DNA of 64,000 nt from an uncultured Lachnospiraceae bacterium (GCA_945919795.1 CAMEJJ010000018.1:1-64000); one strand, 5' to 3'; shown: positions 27,472-36,648, counted from the first letter of the stretch. Made by a program: numbers and translations. The notes: generated by a model not told the origin, from the letters alone.

Positions 27472-28659
27472 CTATAAATACTTTTTCATCGCATCAACTT
27501 TATCAGTTTTTTCCCAAGGTAAATCCAGATCATTTCTTCCAAAATGACCATATGCGGCGGTCTGCTTGTAAATCGGTCGACGTAAATCCAGCATTTTGAT
27601 AATTCCGGCAGGTCTCAAATCAAAATTCTCACGAACAATTTCTACCAGCTTTTCATCGGAAAGTCTGCCTGTACCAAAAGTATCAACCATAATCGAGGTA
27701 GGCTGTGCCACACCGATTGCATATGATAACTGAATCTCACATTTTTCAGCAAGTTCTGCCGCTACTATATTTTTAGCCACATATCTTGCTGCATAAGCTG
27801 CAGAACGGTCAACCTTTGTGCAGTCTTTTCCGGAAAAGGCACCGCCACCGTGACGCGCATATCCACCATAAGTATCTACGATAATCTTACGTCCGGTAAG
27901 ACCTGCATCTCCATGAGGTCCGCCGATAACAAATCGTCCGGTCGGATTAATGAAATATTTTGTATTCTCATCCAGCAATTCTTTGGGAAGAACCGGTTCA
28001 AAAACATATTTCTTGATATCCTCATGAATCTGTTCCTGAGAAACATTTGCATCATGCTGAGTAGAGAGTACAACGGCTTCCAAGCGGAAAGGCTTTCCAT
28101 TTTCATCATACTCCACAGAAACCTGTGTTTTTCCATCCGGTCTTAAATAGGTCAATGTACCGTCTTTACGCACCTTGGTAAGCTGCAATGCCAGCTTGTG
28201 CGCGAGACTGATAGGATAAGGCATAAGCTCCGGTGTCTCATTTGATGCATAGCCAAACATCATTCCCTGATCACCCGCTCCAATTGCTTCAATCTCATCA
28301 TCCGACATTTTATTTTCTTTTGCTTCCAATGCCTTATCAACACCCATGGCAATATCAGCTGACTGCTGATCAAGAGCAACCATTACTGCCATACTCTTAT
28401 AATCAAAGCCCATCTCCGAATCGGTATAACCGATTTCCTCAACCGTATTTCTGACAATTGTAGGCACATCGAGCTGCGCTTTTGTTGTAATCTCACCGGT
28501 AACTAATGCAAAACCGGTGCAGCATGCGGTTTCACAAGCAACTCGGCTCATGGGATCCTGTTCCATACACGCGTCTAAAATCGCGTCTGAAATTGCATCG
28601 CAGACTTTGTCCGGATGTCCTTCTGTTACTGATTCAGATGTAAATAATCTTTTATCCAT
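27472..28659 (-). CDS. metK: S-adenosylmethionine synthetase
   Basis: The protein has 395 residues and makes SAM from methionine and ATP. Conserved motifs are [28 protein letters not shown] (methionine/ATP site) and the P-loop-like [26 protein letters not shown] lies upstream of the ATG. It is preceded by a complete SAM-I riboswitch with terminator and promoter, so transcription should stop when SAM is abundant. It appears monocistronic, with 57 nt to the next gene. Confidence 0.98.
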   Translation of the reverse strand: MDKRLFTSESVTEGHPDKVCDAISDAILDACMEQDPMSRVACETACCTGFALVTGEITTKAQLDVPTIVRNTVEEIGYTDSEMGFDYKSMAVMVALDQQSADIAMGVDKALEAKENKMSDDEIEAIGAGDQGMMFGYASNETPELMPYPISLAHKLALQLTKVRKDGTLTYLRPDGKTQVSVEYDENGKPFRLEAVVLSTQHDANVSQEQIHEDIKKYVFEPVLPKELLDENTKYFINPTGRFVIGGPHGDAGLTGRKIIVDTYGGYARHGGGAFSGKDCTKVDRSAAYAARYVAKNIVAAELAEKCEIQLSYAIGVAQPTSIMVDTFGTGRLSDEKLVEIVRENFDLRPAGIIKMLDLRRPIYKQTAAYGHFGRNDLDLPWEKTDKVDAMKKYL

Positions 28660-28749
28660 TTTTCTTTCCTCCTAAAAATAGATGGCGTAGCTGTCAAATT
28701 GCCACACATTTCTCTTTTAGCATAACGTTAGACAACTACTGGTTTGCAT

Positions 28750-28776
28750 AAAAAAACCGCTTTCAACAAAAAGCGG
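28750..28776 (-). terminator. riboswitch terminator upstream of metK
   Basis: CCGCTTT (28757-28763) and the complementary AAAGCGG (28770-28776) form a compact stem. On the minus strand it is followed by seven T. It is the expression platform of the SAM-I riboswitch: the SAM-bound aptamer should favour this hairpin. Confidence 0.85.
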
Positions 28777-28796
28777 ACCGACTAGACATAAAGATC

Positions 28797-28900
28797 CTCT
28801 TATTGTTCGAATATCTCGCTCAGGTTGGCACCTTCCTTTGTCTTAAGGGGTTGCCGTGGCTTCACTGATCCTCTGTATCTCCACCACTCTGAATAAGAGC
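28797..28900 (-). ncRNA. SAM-I (S-box) riboswitch
   Basis: The minus strand carries the S-box landmarks in order: the P1 5' strand CTCTTATT, AGAGTGGTGGAG, the kink-turn/pseudoknot segment GTGAAGCCACGGCAACC, then AAGGTGCCAACCTGAGCG and the P1 3' strand AATAAGAG. The aptamer is complete and is followed by a terminator and metK. It senses S-adenosylmethionine and turns metK off. Confidence 0.93.
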
Positions 28901-28933
28901 CTTACCAATATTGAATTTTCATATCTAAGACAA

Positions 28934-28962
28934 ACTATATATAATTTCGAGCTTTCCGTCAA
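28934..28962 (-). promoter_or_regulatory. promoter of the metK transcript
   Basis: On the minus strand TTGACG (28962-28957) and TATAGT (28939-28934) are 17 nt apart. Transcription would begin about 27 nt before the riboswitch P1 stem. Confidence 0.7.
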
Positions 28963-29119
28963 GCCCATTCCTACTCTAAAATCACATTTTTTGACATTTT
29001 CCAGACATTTCCAAATCTGCATTTTTAATTTGCCTTGAAAATTTGTACATTCCACTCATCTTTGCGAATCTGTATGTGTAATTTGTCTTTTCAATGAGTT
29101 TTCAATTCCCCGGCTTTCA

Positions 29120-29149
29120 TTGACTTTTTGCAGTAAAAAAAGGTATAAT
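29120..29149 (+). promoter_or_regulatory. promoter of the HD-GYP gene
   Basis: TTGACT (29120-29125) and a perfect TATAAT (29144-29149) are separated by 18 nt, 41 nt upstream of the GTG start. Confidence 0.75.
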
Positions 29150-29190
29150 ATTACATTAATAGTAAACTGTTTGTTTGAAAGAGGAACATC

Positions 29191-30321
29191 GTGAAAAGAC
29201 TGCTCATATCAAACCTTACCCCCGGCATGATTGTCGGAGAAGACGTTTTCAGCTATGCCAATCAGCTTATCATCCCAAAGGGTATGGTTCTAACCGATAA
29301 GATGATTACAAGATTGGAATTTTATTCTATTCCATATGTAAAAGTCAAAGATGATCCGGACGAACCATTTGATTCGCCTGTTACATACTGTGACAACGAG
29401 GCAGGAACAAAACCGGCACCCGTTCCGGATGTTCCCCAAAAAGCTTCTCCTTATTCGGAGCTTATTAAGTCCAGCCCGGAATTTATCCAATATAAAGCGG
29501 ATTTTGATCAGACCATCAGTGAGTTCAAAGACAGTATGAATGACATCGTTCAAAAAGGTGCAAAAATCGATACTGATGTTTTATTAAGTCAGGCAACTCA
29601 TCTCATTGACGGTGCGTCCAATACATCGGCATTTTTTAATATGTTGCATAATATGCGTCAGTATGATGATCTGACTTTTGCACATTGTATGAATGTTGCT
29701 TTGATCAGCAATATTTTAGCCACCTGGCTCAATCTTTCCCAGCAAGAGATTGAGACTGCTACTTTATGTGGTCTTCTTCATGATATCGGAAAACTAGCCA
29801 TTCCGGACCAAATCATCAAAAAACCAGGCAAACTAACAGATGAAGAATACAAAACCGTAAAAACGCATACGATTGAAGGTTATAATATCCTTAAAAATCA
29901 GAACATCAGTGACCATGTCAAAAATGCAGCCTTGATGCATCATGAAAAATGTGACGGTTCCGGCTATCCATTTGGATTAAAGGGAGACAAAATCGATGCT
30001 TTTGCCAAAATTGTAGCCATCGCCGATGTTTACGATGCCATGACCGCAGCAAGGGTTTATCGCGGTCCGCTCTGCCCCTTTCAGGTTATCGAGATTTTCG
30101 AAAAAGAGGGCCTGCAAAAATATGAAGCGGCTTTTATTTTGAAATTTTTGGAAAATGTTGTGAATACCTATATGAATAACCGGGTTATGCTCTCTGACGG
30201 AACCGAAGGCGATATTGTATATATTAATCATGCAACCTTGTCCAAACCCATGATCAAAACCGAAAACGGGTTTGTTGATTTGTCACAGCATCCGGAGTTA
30301 TCCATTGAAAAAATACTATGA
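29191..30321 (+). CDS. HD-GYP domain phosphodiesterase
   Basis: The protein has 376 residues. The N-terminal 60 residues (LLISNLTPGMIVGEDVFS) form the small beta module often preceding HD-GYP domains. The catalytic domain has LLHDIGKLAIPDQII (HD at 197-198) and HHEKCDGSGYP (250-260), with DVYDAMTAAR. Such proteins degrade cyclic di-GMP or related dinucleotides. The start codon is GTG, with GAGG upstream. It is cytoplasmic with no membrane segment, and is the only plus-strand gene in this part. Its stop overlaps the first base pair of the repeat at 30320. Confidence 0.92.
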   Translation: MKRLLISNLTPGMIVGEDVFSYANQLIIPKGMVLTDKMITRLEFYSIPYVKVKDDPDEPFDSPVTYCDNEAGTKPAPVPDVPQKASPYSELIKSSPEFIQYKADFDQTISEFKDSMNDIVQKGAKIDTDVLLSQATHLIDGASNTSAFFNMLHNMRQYDDLTFAHCMNVALISNILATWLNLSQQEIETATLCGLLHDIGKLAIPDQIIKKPGKLTDEEYKTVKTHTIEGYNILKNQNISDHVKNAALMHHEKCDGSGYPFGLKGDKIDAFAKIVAIADVYDAMTAARVYRGPLCPFQVIEIFEKEGLQKYEAAFILKFLENVVNTYMNNRVMLSDGTEGDIVYINHATLSKPMIKTENGFVDLSQHPELSIEKIL

Positions 30322-30404
30322 TTTGTGTTCCCGAAAAGAATATGCAGAATGCGCAAATATATGGAGCCTGCAGGCAATTATGCGAAGAACACAAATCCGA
30401 AAAG
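30320..30404. repeat. inverted repeat sharing 19 nt with the dusB hairpin
   Basis: GATTTGTGTTC (30320-30330) and GAACACAAATC (30387-30397) are exact inverted arms, each followed by CCGAAAAG. The left 19 nt, GATTTGTGTTCCCGAAAAG, are identical to 13139-13157. The arms enclose 56 nt with no gene. It looks like a member of a small dispersed repeat family. Confidence 0.6.
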
Positions 30405-30411
30405 AGAGTTA

Positions 30412-30447
30412 AAAAAAGCTGTACACGCTCGTGGTGTACAGCTTTTG
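30412..30447. terminator. bidirectional terminator between HD-GYP gene and murA
   Basis: AAAAGCTGTACAC pairs with GTGTACAGCTTTT around a 6-nt loop. T-runs follow on both strands. It lies between two convergent genes and should serve both. Confidence 0.85.
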
Positions 30448-30464
30448 CTTTTACATTTTTTCTA

Positions 30465-31757
30465 TTAAGATACTCTCAATTTAAATTTCTGTATCTCTTT
30501 TTCATCGGAAACCTTTTCAATCAAACCACCCAGACTGCGGATCTTCTCATCAAAATCCTCATATCCGCGTTCAATATAAAATATGTCATCCACGATAGTA
30601 AATCCCTCTGCCGCAAGTCCGGCGATTACCAAAGCCGCTCCGGCCCTCAAGTCCGGTGCGCTGATATGTGCTCCTGTGTACTTGGAAACGCCGGTAATGA
30701 TAGCGGAATTACCTTCTACTTTAATTGAAGCGCCCATTCTGGCAAGTTCATCTACATATTTAAATCGATTTTCAAAGATACTCTCTGTAACAATACTATT
30801 ACCGTTTGACAAACCAAGTGTCATGGTAATCTGTGGCTGCATATCCGTCGGGAAACCGGGATACGGCAGGGTCTTAACTTGGGTATAGGATAAGGGTTTC
30901 GATGAAACCACCCTCACTGCATCATCACTTTCTTCGATCTCACAGCCGATTTCCTGTAATTTTGCACTGATCGATTCCAAGTGCTTGGGAATTACATTTT
31001 TTACTGTTACATCACCTTTAGTCGCTGCTGCCGCAATCATAAATGTACCGGCCTCAATCTGATCCGGAATAACGGAATATTCAGTCTTGTGTAGTTTTTC
31101 TACACCTTTGATACGAATAACATCTGTACCGGCACCTTTAATCCTTGCGCCCATACTGTTTAAAAAGTTGGCAAGATCAACCACATGAGGCTCTTTTGCA
31201 GCATTTTCAATAATGGTCTGACCTTCTGCAAGTGTAGCAGCCATCATAATATTAATGGTGGCTCCAACAGAAACAACGTCTAAATAAATGTGATTTCCGA
31301 CTAATTTATCAGCCTGTGCCACAATTAAACCATGTGAAATTTTAACTTCCGCACCCAAAGCCTTAAAACCTTTAATGTGCTGATCAATCGGTCTGCTTCC
31401 GATATTGCATCCACCGGGAAGCGCGACCTCTGCTCTTTTATATTTTCCAAGCAAAGCACCTAAAAGATAATAAGATGCTCTGATCTTTTTGATAAAATCA
31501 TCTTCTATTACAACATCATGGATGGTCGAGCCGTTGACTTTAATGCTATGACGGTCGATTTTCTGAATCGTTGCACCGACACTTTCCATTGCCTGCATCA
31601 ATACATTGGTATCTCGAACATCGGGTAAATTCTCTATGATAACTGTTTCATCTGTCATAATGGAAGCAGCAAGTATTGCCAATGCTGCATTTTTGGCTCC
31701 GCCGATTTCGACCTCACCTACCAGAGGATTTCCCCCTTTGATTGCATATTGCTCCAT
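30465..31757 (-). CDS. murA: UDP-N-acetylglucosamine 1-carboxyvinyltransferase
   Basis: The protein has 430 residues and catalyses the first committed step of peptidoglycan synthesis, transferring enolpyruvate to UDP-GlcNAc. The start GGNPLVGEVEIGGAKNAAL and the loop ALPGGCNIGSRPID carry the fosfomycin-sensitive catalytic Cys117. GFPTDMQPQ and the closing ERGYEDFDEKIRSLGG are typical. GAGGTG lies upstream of the ATG. Firmicutes often have two copies; which one this is cannot be told. Confidence 0.96.
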   Translation of the reverse strand: MEQYAIKGGNPLVGEVEIGGAKNAALAILAASIMTDETVIIENLPDVRDTNVLMQAMESVGATIQKIDRHSIKVNGSTIHDVVIEDDFIKKIRASYYLLGALLGKYKRAEVALPGGCNIGSRPIDQHIKGFKALGAEVKISHGLIVAQADKLVGNHIYLDVVSVGATINIMMAATLAEGQTIIENAAKEPHVVDLANFLNSMGARIKGAGTDVIRIKGVEKLHKTEYSVIPDQIEAGTFMIAAAATKGDVTVKNVIPKHLESISAKLQEIGCEIEESDDAVRVVSSKPLSYTQVKTLPYPGFPTDMQPQITMTLGLSNGNSIVTESIFENRFKYVDELARMGASIKVEGNSAIITGVSKYTGAHISAPDLRAGAALVIAGLAAEGFTIVDDIFYIERGYEDFDEKIRSLGGLIEKVSDEKEIQKFKLRVS

Positions 31758-31898
31758 AATGCACCTCAGATACTATTTTCTATTCATTAACATATACGAT
31801 AGAGTCAAAATAGAAACTGTTCCTGTTTTTGGACACAAAATCACTTTTGACACTCATATCATTATATACTACAACCATGGAAATTGTAAATGTTCAAA

Positions 31899-31949
31899 TT
31901 GAAAATCAGTCAATTTGTAGGCATGACCGACTGATTTTCAATTTTTTTT
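31899..31949. terminator. strong inverted repeat downstream of the M23 peptidase gene
   Basis: TTGAAAATCAGTC (31899-31911) and GACTGATTTTCAA (31929-31941) are perfect 13-bp arms, followed on the plus strand by eight T and on the minus strand by TTTGAAC. For the minus-strand peptidase gene it is a plausible but imperfect terminator; the best T-run faces the other way. Confidence 0.55.
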
Positions 31950-31963
31950 GGATATTTTTATGG

Positions 31964-33535
31964 CTAATTCAAATAATTCAAAGGATTTACCTGCGTTCCG
32001 TTGATTAAAAGTTCAAAATGAATATGCGGTCCGGTACTAACACCGGTATTACCACTAAGTGCAATTTTCTGTCCTTGTTTTACCTTTTGTCCGACAGAAA
32101 CAAGCACTTTACTCAAATGACCATAACGTGTCTGACGTCCATCCTCATGATTGATATACACAACATATCCATAACCGCTTCCCCAACCGGCTCTTGTAAC
32201 CGTACCTGCCGAAGATGCCATAACCGCCGTACCGGTAGGCGTAGCCCAGTCAATACCTTTGTGATATGTTGAAGCTCCTCGCTTGGGTGCACTTCTTCGT
32301 CCAAAATTACTTGACAGACGACCACCAGAAATGGGTTTGATATAAGTAGGCGGTGTCTTGGTTCCTACTTCAATAACCTTTGCAACAGGCGCAATGGTTA
32401 CCTGTTCTTTTAAAATCTGGGTATCCTTCACATTATTGTTATGGTATGTAACAATTGCTGCAACATTACGATGTCCGGCGGAAGGCTGACGACGCACCAC
32501 GGATTCTGTTGTATACCAGTCATCATTATAAATATATTCAATCGGAGCATCGTAATCTTCTTCATAATAGATTTCTTCCTGCCTACCAACAGAAAGAACC
32601 GGCTCCGGAATTGTTATAATCAATTCATCTCCAACGCGAATTGTGGAATTCTCATCTTCCAGCATTTCGTTCATATCAATAATCCGGTCCAAAGGAATAT
32701 CAACCTTTAGGGCAATTTCCGACAAGGTATCTCCGGACTGAACCTCATAAATAGAATTTTTCTCCTGATCCTGTGTTAAAATCGCAGTTGCTGTGGTAAC
32801 ATCCGTCAATTCACTTTCCGGCAGATAAGTCTCAATCACTTCAATCTCATTGTCATAATACAGATCTACCATACCATAATCAAAATCCTCAAATGACGTC
32901 TTAATACTTTCTTCGGATTGTTGATCAATTTCATAAAACGCCTTGTCCAGTCCTGCAAGCGGCATTTCGGTAGCTTCTTTATAGCGATCCAGGGAATTGG
33001 TTATTTTTGTCGTCAATACATTCAACTCCCGGTCGGGATCGGTAATCAGTTCTACCTGGAATTCACCTTTGTCATCATATTTGTTGAGAGCTGCCTGTAA
33101 AACAGCCTTAACTTCATCAACATTTCTAATATTAATGGTAAACTGATTGATTTTAATCATATAAGACAGACTGCGGTCTGCCAGTTTGGAATCACGCAGA
33201 ACATTGCACATGTTTTCTACAACCTCGCTCTGCGAATTCACTTTTCCAATCCACAATTCCTTTCCTTCCATGGACAGCTTCGCATCCACGAATACCAGAT
33301 CATCTGCCTCCCGAATCAATTGTGTCCGAGCTTTGCGCAAATAGTTTCTGGCATCTTCCTCACAATCCACCAGTCCGACTTCCTGCCCGTTTAAATAAAC
33401 GGTATACATATTATCCCCGGTGTGTTCAATTTTATGAAAATTAGGAAAAAAAAGCAGTGCAAGAAAAAGGATCAGATATGCGGTTTTGATTTTCACTGCT
33501 TTTATCTCTCGATAAAATTTTGTAATCCGTTTCAT
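31964..33535 (-). CDS. membrane-anchored LysM/M23 metallopeptidase
   Basis: The protein has 523 residues. A short cytoplasmic start and one membrane segment (about 18-33) place the rest outside the cell. A helical middle part is followed by a LysM domain (about 258-305, YEVQSGDTLSEIALKVDIPL), a G5-like linker domain (about 315-400) and a C-terminal M23 peptidase with HKGIDWA and GPHIHFE supplying the zinc ligands. It probably cuts peptidoglycan cross-links during growth or division. It starts 5 nt after the flavin reductase stop and has only a weak ribosome binding site. Confidence 0.9.
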   Translation of the reverse strand: MKRITKFYREIKAVKIKTAYLILFLALLFFPNFHKIEHTGDNMYTVYLNGQEVGLVDCEEDARNYLRKARTQLIREADDLVFVDAKLSMEGKELWIGKVNSQSEVVENMCNVLRDSKLADRSLSYMIKINQFTINIRNVDEVKAVLQAALNKYDDKGEFQVELITDPDRELNVLTTKITNSLDRYKEATEMPLAGLDKAFYEIDQQSEESIKTSFEDFDYGMVDLYYDNEIEVIETYLPESELTDVTTATAILTQDQEKNSIYEVQSGDTLSEIALKVDIPLDRIIDMNEMLEDENSTIRVGDELIITIPEPVLSVGRQEEIYYEEDYDAPIEYIYNDDWYTTESVVRRQPSAGHRNVAAIVTYHNNNVKDTQILKEQVTIAPVAKVIEVGTKTPPTYIKPISGGRLSSNFGRRSAPKRGASTYHKGIDWATPTGTAVMASSAGTVTRAGWGSGYGYVVYINHEDGRQTRYGHLSKVLVSVGQKVKQGQKIALSGNTGVSTGPHIHFELLINGTQVNPLNYLN

Positions 33536-33540
33536 TACAA

Positions 33541-34134
33541 TTAAGACTTCTTCTTTCCGGTATTCTTATTTAAATTTTTTCTGACACTAAAACCAAATGT
33601 TCCTAAAACATGATTCAGTGAATAATATTCTCCGTGAGAATAGACAATCGGCTTTGCTTTCGAAAGATGAAACGTATTGTTTTCATCCATATAAGCATCA
33701 TTTACGGATACTGCCTCAACAACAGCCAAAAACATCACATGGCTACCAAGAGGAATTTCCTGTGTCACACGGCACTCAATATGAACCGGACTTTCCGCAA
33801 TCAAAGGCGCTTTCACTTTTTCTGCCGGAAGTCTGGTCAGATTCATTTCTTTAAATTTATCAACATCCCGCCCGCTTCGGACACCACAGAAATCCGTTGC
33901 AAACGCAAGTTCTTCCGTGGTCAGATTAATCACGAACTCTTTGGTATCCTTTATCATCTGATAGGAATATCGGGACGGTCTGACCGAAATCGAAACCATC
34001 GGCGGATCCGAACATATAGTACCGGTCCATGCAACCGTGAAAACATTATCATTTCCCTGACCGTCTGTTACAGAAACTAAAACAGCTGGCAACGGATACA
34101 ACATATTTCCCGGCTTAAATGATACATTTCCCAT
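33541..34134 (-). CDS. flavin reductase family protein (FMN-binding split barrel)
   Basis: The protein has 197 residues: an FMN-binding split barrel of the flavin reductase-like type. Typical pieces are VTDGQGNDNVFTVAWTGTIC near the start, PPMVSISVRPSRYS, EFVINL and LGSHVMFLAVVEAV. Homologues bind FMN and reduce flavins or transfer electrons in anaerobes; no specific partner is visible. AGGAA lies upstream of the ATG. It is followed at once by the M23 peptidase gene. Confidence 0.85.
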   Translation of the reverse strand: MGNVSFKPGNMLYPLPAVLVSVTDGQGNDNVFTVAWTGTICSDPPMVSISVRPSRYSYQMIKDTKEFVINLTTEELAFATDFCGVRSGRDVDKFKEMNLTRLPAEKVKAPLIAESPVHIECRVTQEIPLGSHVMFLAVVEAVSVNDAYMDENNTFHLSKAKPIVYSHGEYYSLNHVLGTFGFSVRKNLNKNTGKKKS

Positions 34135-34218
34135 AGAACATTCCTTTACTATATTACAGACTTTTACTTTAATAACATCACTTTTCTTTATAACATTTCT
34201 TTACTTTATGATATTTTT

Positions 34219-35187
34219 TTATAACATTCCCAGCATCATAAGAACTTGTAATGTAGCAGAGACAAGGGCAGCAAGCATCGTTATCACAACCATTGCCTTC
34301 ACTCCTCCGTTCTTTTTCAGCGTACCTTCCATCTGATCCAGACGGGTATTCATTTCTCGTGCCTTTTTCCCGGTTTCGTCCACTAAAGCTGCCTGAACAT
34401 TACGATACACACGAACATTTTCTCTATGTACATGCTCTTCCAATTTTTTATTGGCCTGCTCCGCACTTGCACCTGCACCGGCTATCATTTCACGCATTTC
34501 ACGAATACTGTCCATAATTGGTGCCAATGCATCCGCGTCAATACCTTTATTCATACCTTCCTGCACAGTCTGCTCTAACATACGCATGCTATTATCAAAT
34601 CCGGCAAACTGATATTGGAGAGTATTTACAGAGCCACCCATGGCCGATAAATCACTGTGCATTCCGGATAAATCTGTACGAACACTTCCAATCTCCTGAT
34701 TCACTCCGGATAAGTCCGTCCGAATATTTCCCATTTCCTGGTTCATTCCGGATAAATCCGTCCGAATATTTCCCATTTCCTGGTTCACTCCGGATAAATC
34801 CGTCCGAATATTTCCAATTCCCTGATTCATATCAGAAAGTTCACGATGTAAATCTTCTAACAGACGTTCCATTGCAGATTCATTATCCAGAAGTTCCTCT
34901 TTCGTGGCAGCTAAGTCGCCTTGAAGTTCTTCCATTTTCTTTCCGATTGCATTTTCAGAAGTTCCATATCCTTCAAATTGCTCAATTCCACACTGAATCA
35001 GTTGCTGAACCTGCTCCGTCACTTCCACATTTTTTAAATTCAGACGTCGCATCTCACGCATCATATTTTCATATTCCGCAGTACGTTCCTGCAGACGCTT
35101 CATATCTCGTGCTTCTGCCTGCGCATTAGCTCTAATCATCTCTCCTGCATTAAATCTTTTTGCAAGTTTATCCATAAAATTATCCAC
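34219..35187 (-). CDS. coiled-coil protein with C-terminal membrane anchor
   Basis: I do not recognise a family. The protein has 322 residues from GTG 35187, chosen because GGAGG stands 8 nt upstream; an ATG at 35226 in the same frame has no ribosome binding site. Most of the protein is charged heptad-like coiled coil. A block of four nearly identical 14-residue repeats of the type NQEMGNIRTDLSGV (DNA 34,660-34,827) sits in the middle. One hydrophobic segment closes the chain (about the last 25 residues, AMVVITMLAALVS), so it is probably tail-anchored with the coil in the cytoplasm. The repeat length equals two heptads and could form a trimeric or tetrameric stalk. Confidence 0.75.
   Translation of the reverse strand: MDNFMDKLAKRFNAGEMIRANAQAEARDMKRLQERTAEYENMMREMRRLNLKNVEVTEQVQQLIQCGIEQFEGYGTSENAIGKKMEELQGDLAATKEELLDNESAMERLLEDLHRELSDMNQGIGNIRTDLSGVNQEMGNIRTDLSGMNQEMGNIRTDLSGVNQEIGSVRTDLSGMHSDLSAMGGSVNTLQYQFAGFDNSMRMLEQTVQEGMNKGIDADALAPIMDSIREMREMIAGAGASAEQANKKLEEHVHRENVRVYRNVQAALVDETGKKAREMNTRLDQMEGTLKKNGGVKAMVVITMLAALVSATLQVLMMLGML
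34660..34827 (-). repeat. 42-bp coding tandem repeat
   Basis: Four units of 42 bp encode the 14-residue coiled-coil repeats. Neighbouring units are almost identical at the DNA level, pointing to recent expansion by slippage or unequal exchange. Copy number may vary between strains. Confidence 0.85.
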
Positions 35188-35426
35188 AAAAACTTCCTCC
35201 GTTAATATGGTTTTTACTTTTGACATTATTTCAAATTATTTTATCATGTATCAGATTCTTTGACAACCTTTCCATTTTTGCTCATCATCGACATACTTTT
35301 GTAAATTATGCACAAATTTTTTTGTGAAAAATTTACGTGCTTGTTAAAATTTACTATTTTTTCATGCTATGTTCATATTTTGTTCATATTTATAATGTAT
35401 TATAAATATATCTTAAATCGAACAAC

Positions 35427-35506
35427 GTAGTGCAAGCGGTAAGCAAGCACTACAGACATAGATAAATTTTTTCATAATAGCCCAGGTATCCGCAAGATGC
35501 CTGGGC
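35427..35506. other. two strong orphan hairpins, possible small RNA
   Basis: GTAGTGC/GCACTAC (35427-35453) and an 11-bp stem with one mismatch, GCCCAGGTATC/GATGCCTGGGC (35480-35506), lie in the 456-bp gap between the coiled-coil gene and the alarmone synthetase. AT-rich promoter-like sequence precedes them on the plus strand (around 35,380-35,410). No open frame is present. I cannot match them to a known RNA family. Confidence 0.4.
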
Positions 35507-35523
35507 ACTCCTCATTTTAGGAC

Positions 35524-35590
35524 AGAAACAATATATATCTTTGCCTGCCGGCTTTTACGTGGTTTCGTGTCTTTTTTAGCAGCATGAACA
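35524..35590. repeat. partial copy of the palindromic element at 48,778
   Basis: The run from AATATATATCTTTGCC through TTTTACGTGGTTTCGTGTC to TTTAGCAGCAT parallels the left half of the element at 48,801-48,852 in the same order, with several substitutions. Only one arm is present here; the mirrored half and the terminal 20 bp are missing. I read it as a decayed relative. Confidence 0.55.
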
Positions 35591-35598
35591 AGCAACAT

Positions 35599-35626
35599 AA
35601 AAAACCGACAGTTACTGTCGGTTTTT
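35599..35626 (-). terminator. terminator of the small alarmone synthetase gene
   Basis: AAAAACCGACAG pairs with CTGTCGGTTTTT across a 3-nt loop; the symmetric T-runs make it work on both strands. It lies 18 nt after the synthetase stop. Confidence 0.85.
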
Positions 35627-35643
35627 CTTATCTAAAATATGTA

Positions 35644-36285
35644 TTATGCTTCACTTTCCGCAAGACTTTGCACTTCTTCATTTAGAGATAACATCTTTGC
35701 ATCCAGATCCGCTACAATCTCTGCACATTCTACTAAAGAATCACGGATATGATCCGGAACATTTCCTTCAAATTTGTAATGAATCTTGTGCTCCAGACTT
35801 GCCCAGAAATCCATTGCTACCGTTCGGATCTGAATCTCTACCTTGGTATCTACAATTCGATCCGATAAGAAAATCGGGACACTGATAATCAGATGATAAC
35901 TCTTATATCCACTGGGTTTCGGATTTAAAATATAGTCTTTGACTGAAATCACTTTGATATCATTCTGATTAATAATCATTTCCGCAATCCGGTAGATGTC
36001 GGAAGTAAAAGAACATATCACACGGATACCTGCAATGTCGTTGACATATTTTACCATATTATCAATCGTCGATTCATATCCATGTTTTTTTAATTTTTTA
36101 ACAATACTCTGCGGCGTTTTGATACGCGACTTAATATGTTCAATCGGATTGTACTGATGTACATGCTGGAATTCATCATTTAGTATTTCCAGTTTCGTTC
36201 CGATTTCTTTCAGGGCCGAATTGTAAATTAATACAACCTCTTCCCAGCTTTTTACATCATTCGTCCTGTCCGGTTTAAAATCCAT
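35644..36285 (-). CDS. small alarmone synthetase (RelQ/YjbM-like)
   Basis: The protein has 213 residues: a single RelA/SpoT synthetase domain without hydrolase or regulatory domains. Characteristic parts are IKSRIKTPQSIVKKLKKHGY, VNDIAGIRVICSF, YILNPKPSGYKSYHL and VEIQIRTVAMDFWASLEHKI. It transfers pyrophosphate from ATP to GTP or GDP to make (p)ppGpp and is expected to be a homotetramer controlled mainly by transcription. AGGAG lies 8 nt upstream of the ATG. Confidence 0.92.
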   Translation of the reverse strand: MDFKPDRTNDVKSWEEVVLIYNSALKEIGTKLEILNDEFQHVHQYNPIEHIKSRIKTPQSIVKKLKKHGYESTIDNMVKYVNDIAGIRVICSFTSDIYRIAEMIINQNDIKVISVKDYILNPKPSGYKSYHLIISVPIFLSDRIVDTKVEIQIRTVAMDFWASLEHKIHYKFEGNVPDHIRDSLVECAEIVADLDAKMLSLNEEVQSLAESEA

Positions 36286-36545
36286 AGGCTACACTCCTGC
36301 TGTGAATAATCATTTACTCTGCCTCATTCGTATATTCCCCTCCCCAACACAAATGAGCGGATATTGTATCCGTTTTCCATGTTTTATTATAACATATCTC
36401 CCCACACTTGTGGTCAGGATTACGAATATTTCATAATAATTTCATTTTTGTGATACCATGGGGCAAAAGGTCATTTTTTCATCCTCACACTAAAAAATAT
36501 GACTTGGGGGCCCGTAAAACATGAGAAAGCAGCCCGATTGGGGCA
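36286..36545. other. divergent intergenic region
   Basis: It separates the alarmone synthetase (minus) from the small plus-strand gene. A TATAAT-like box on the minus strand lies near 36,392 (no good -35 seen), and a short hairpin CGGATA/TATCCG sits at about 36,357-36,371. No further gene is supported. Confidence 0.4.
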
Positions 36546-36574
36546 TTGCCCACATGGATACTCTCTGTTATAAT
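36546..36574 (+). promoter_or_regulatory. extended -10 promoter of the 88-residue gene
   Basis: TTGCCC (36546-36551) is 17 nt from a perfect TATAAT (36569-36574). TG one base upstream of the hexamer makes it an extended -10 promoter. Confidence 0.65.
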
Positions 36575-36648
36575 AGCTCTGAAAGTTTCATCCATTACAT
36601 TTAACAAGCAAAACAAAATGATCTAACGAATAGGCGAGGTTATCGGAA

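Noticed and set aside
31899-31949. The perfect inverted repeat read as a small RNA or operator
   Set aside because: Its position right after a gene end and the adjacent T-run make a terminator the simpler explanation, even though the T-run is better on the plus strand.
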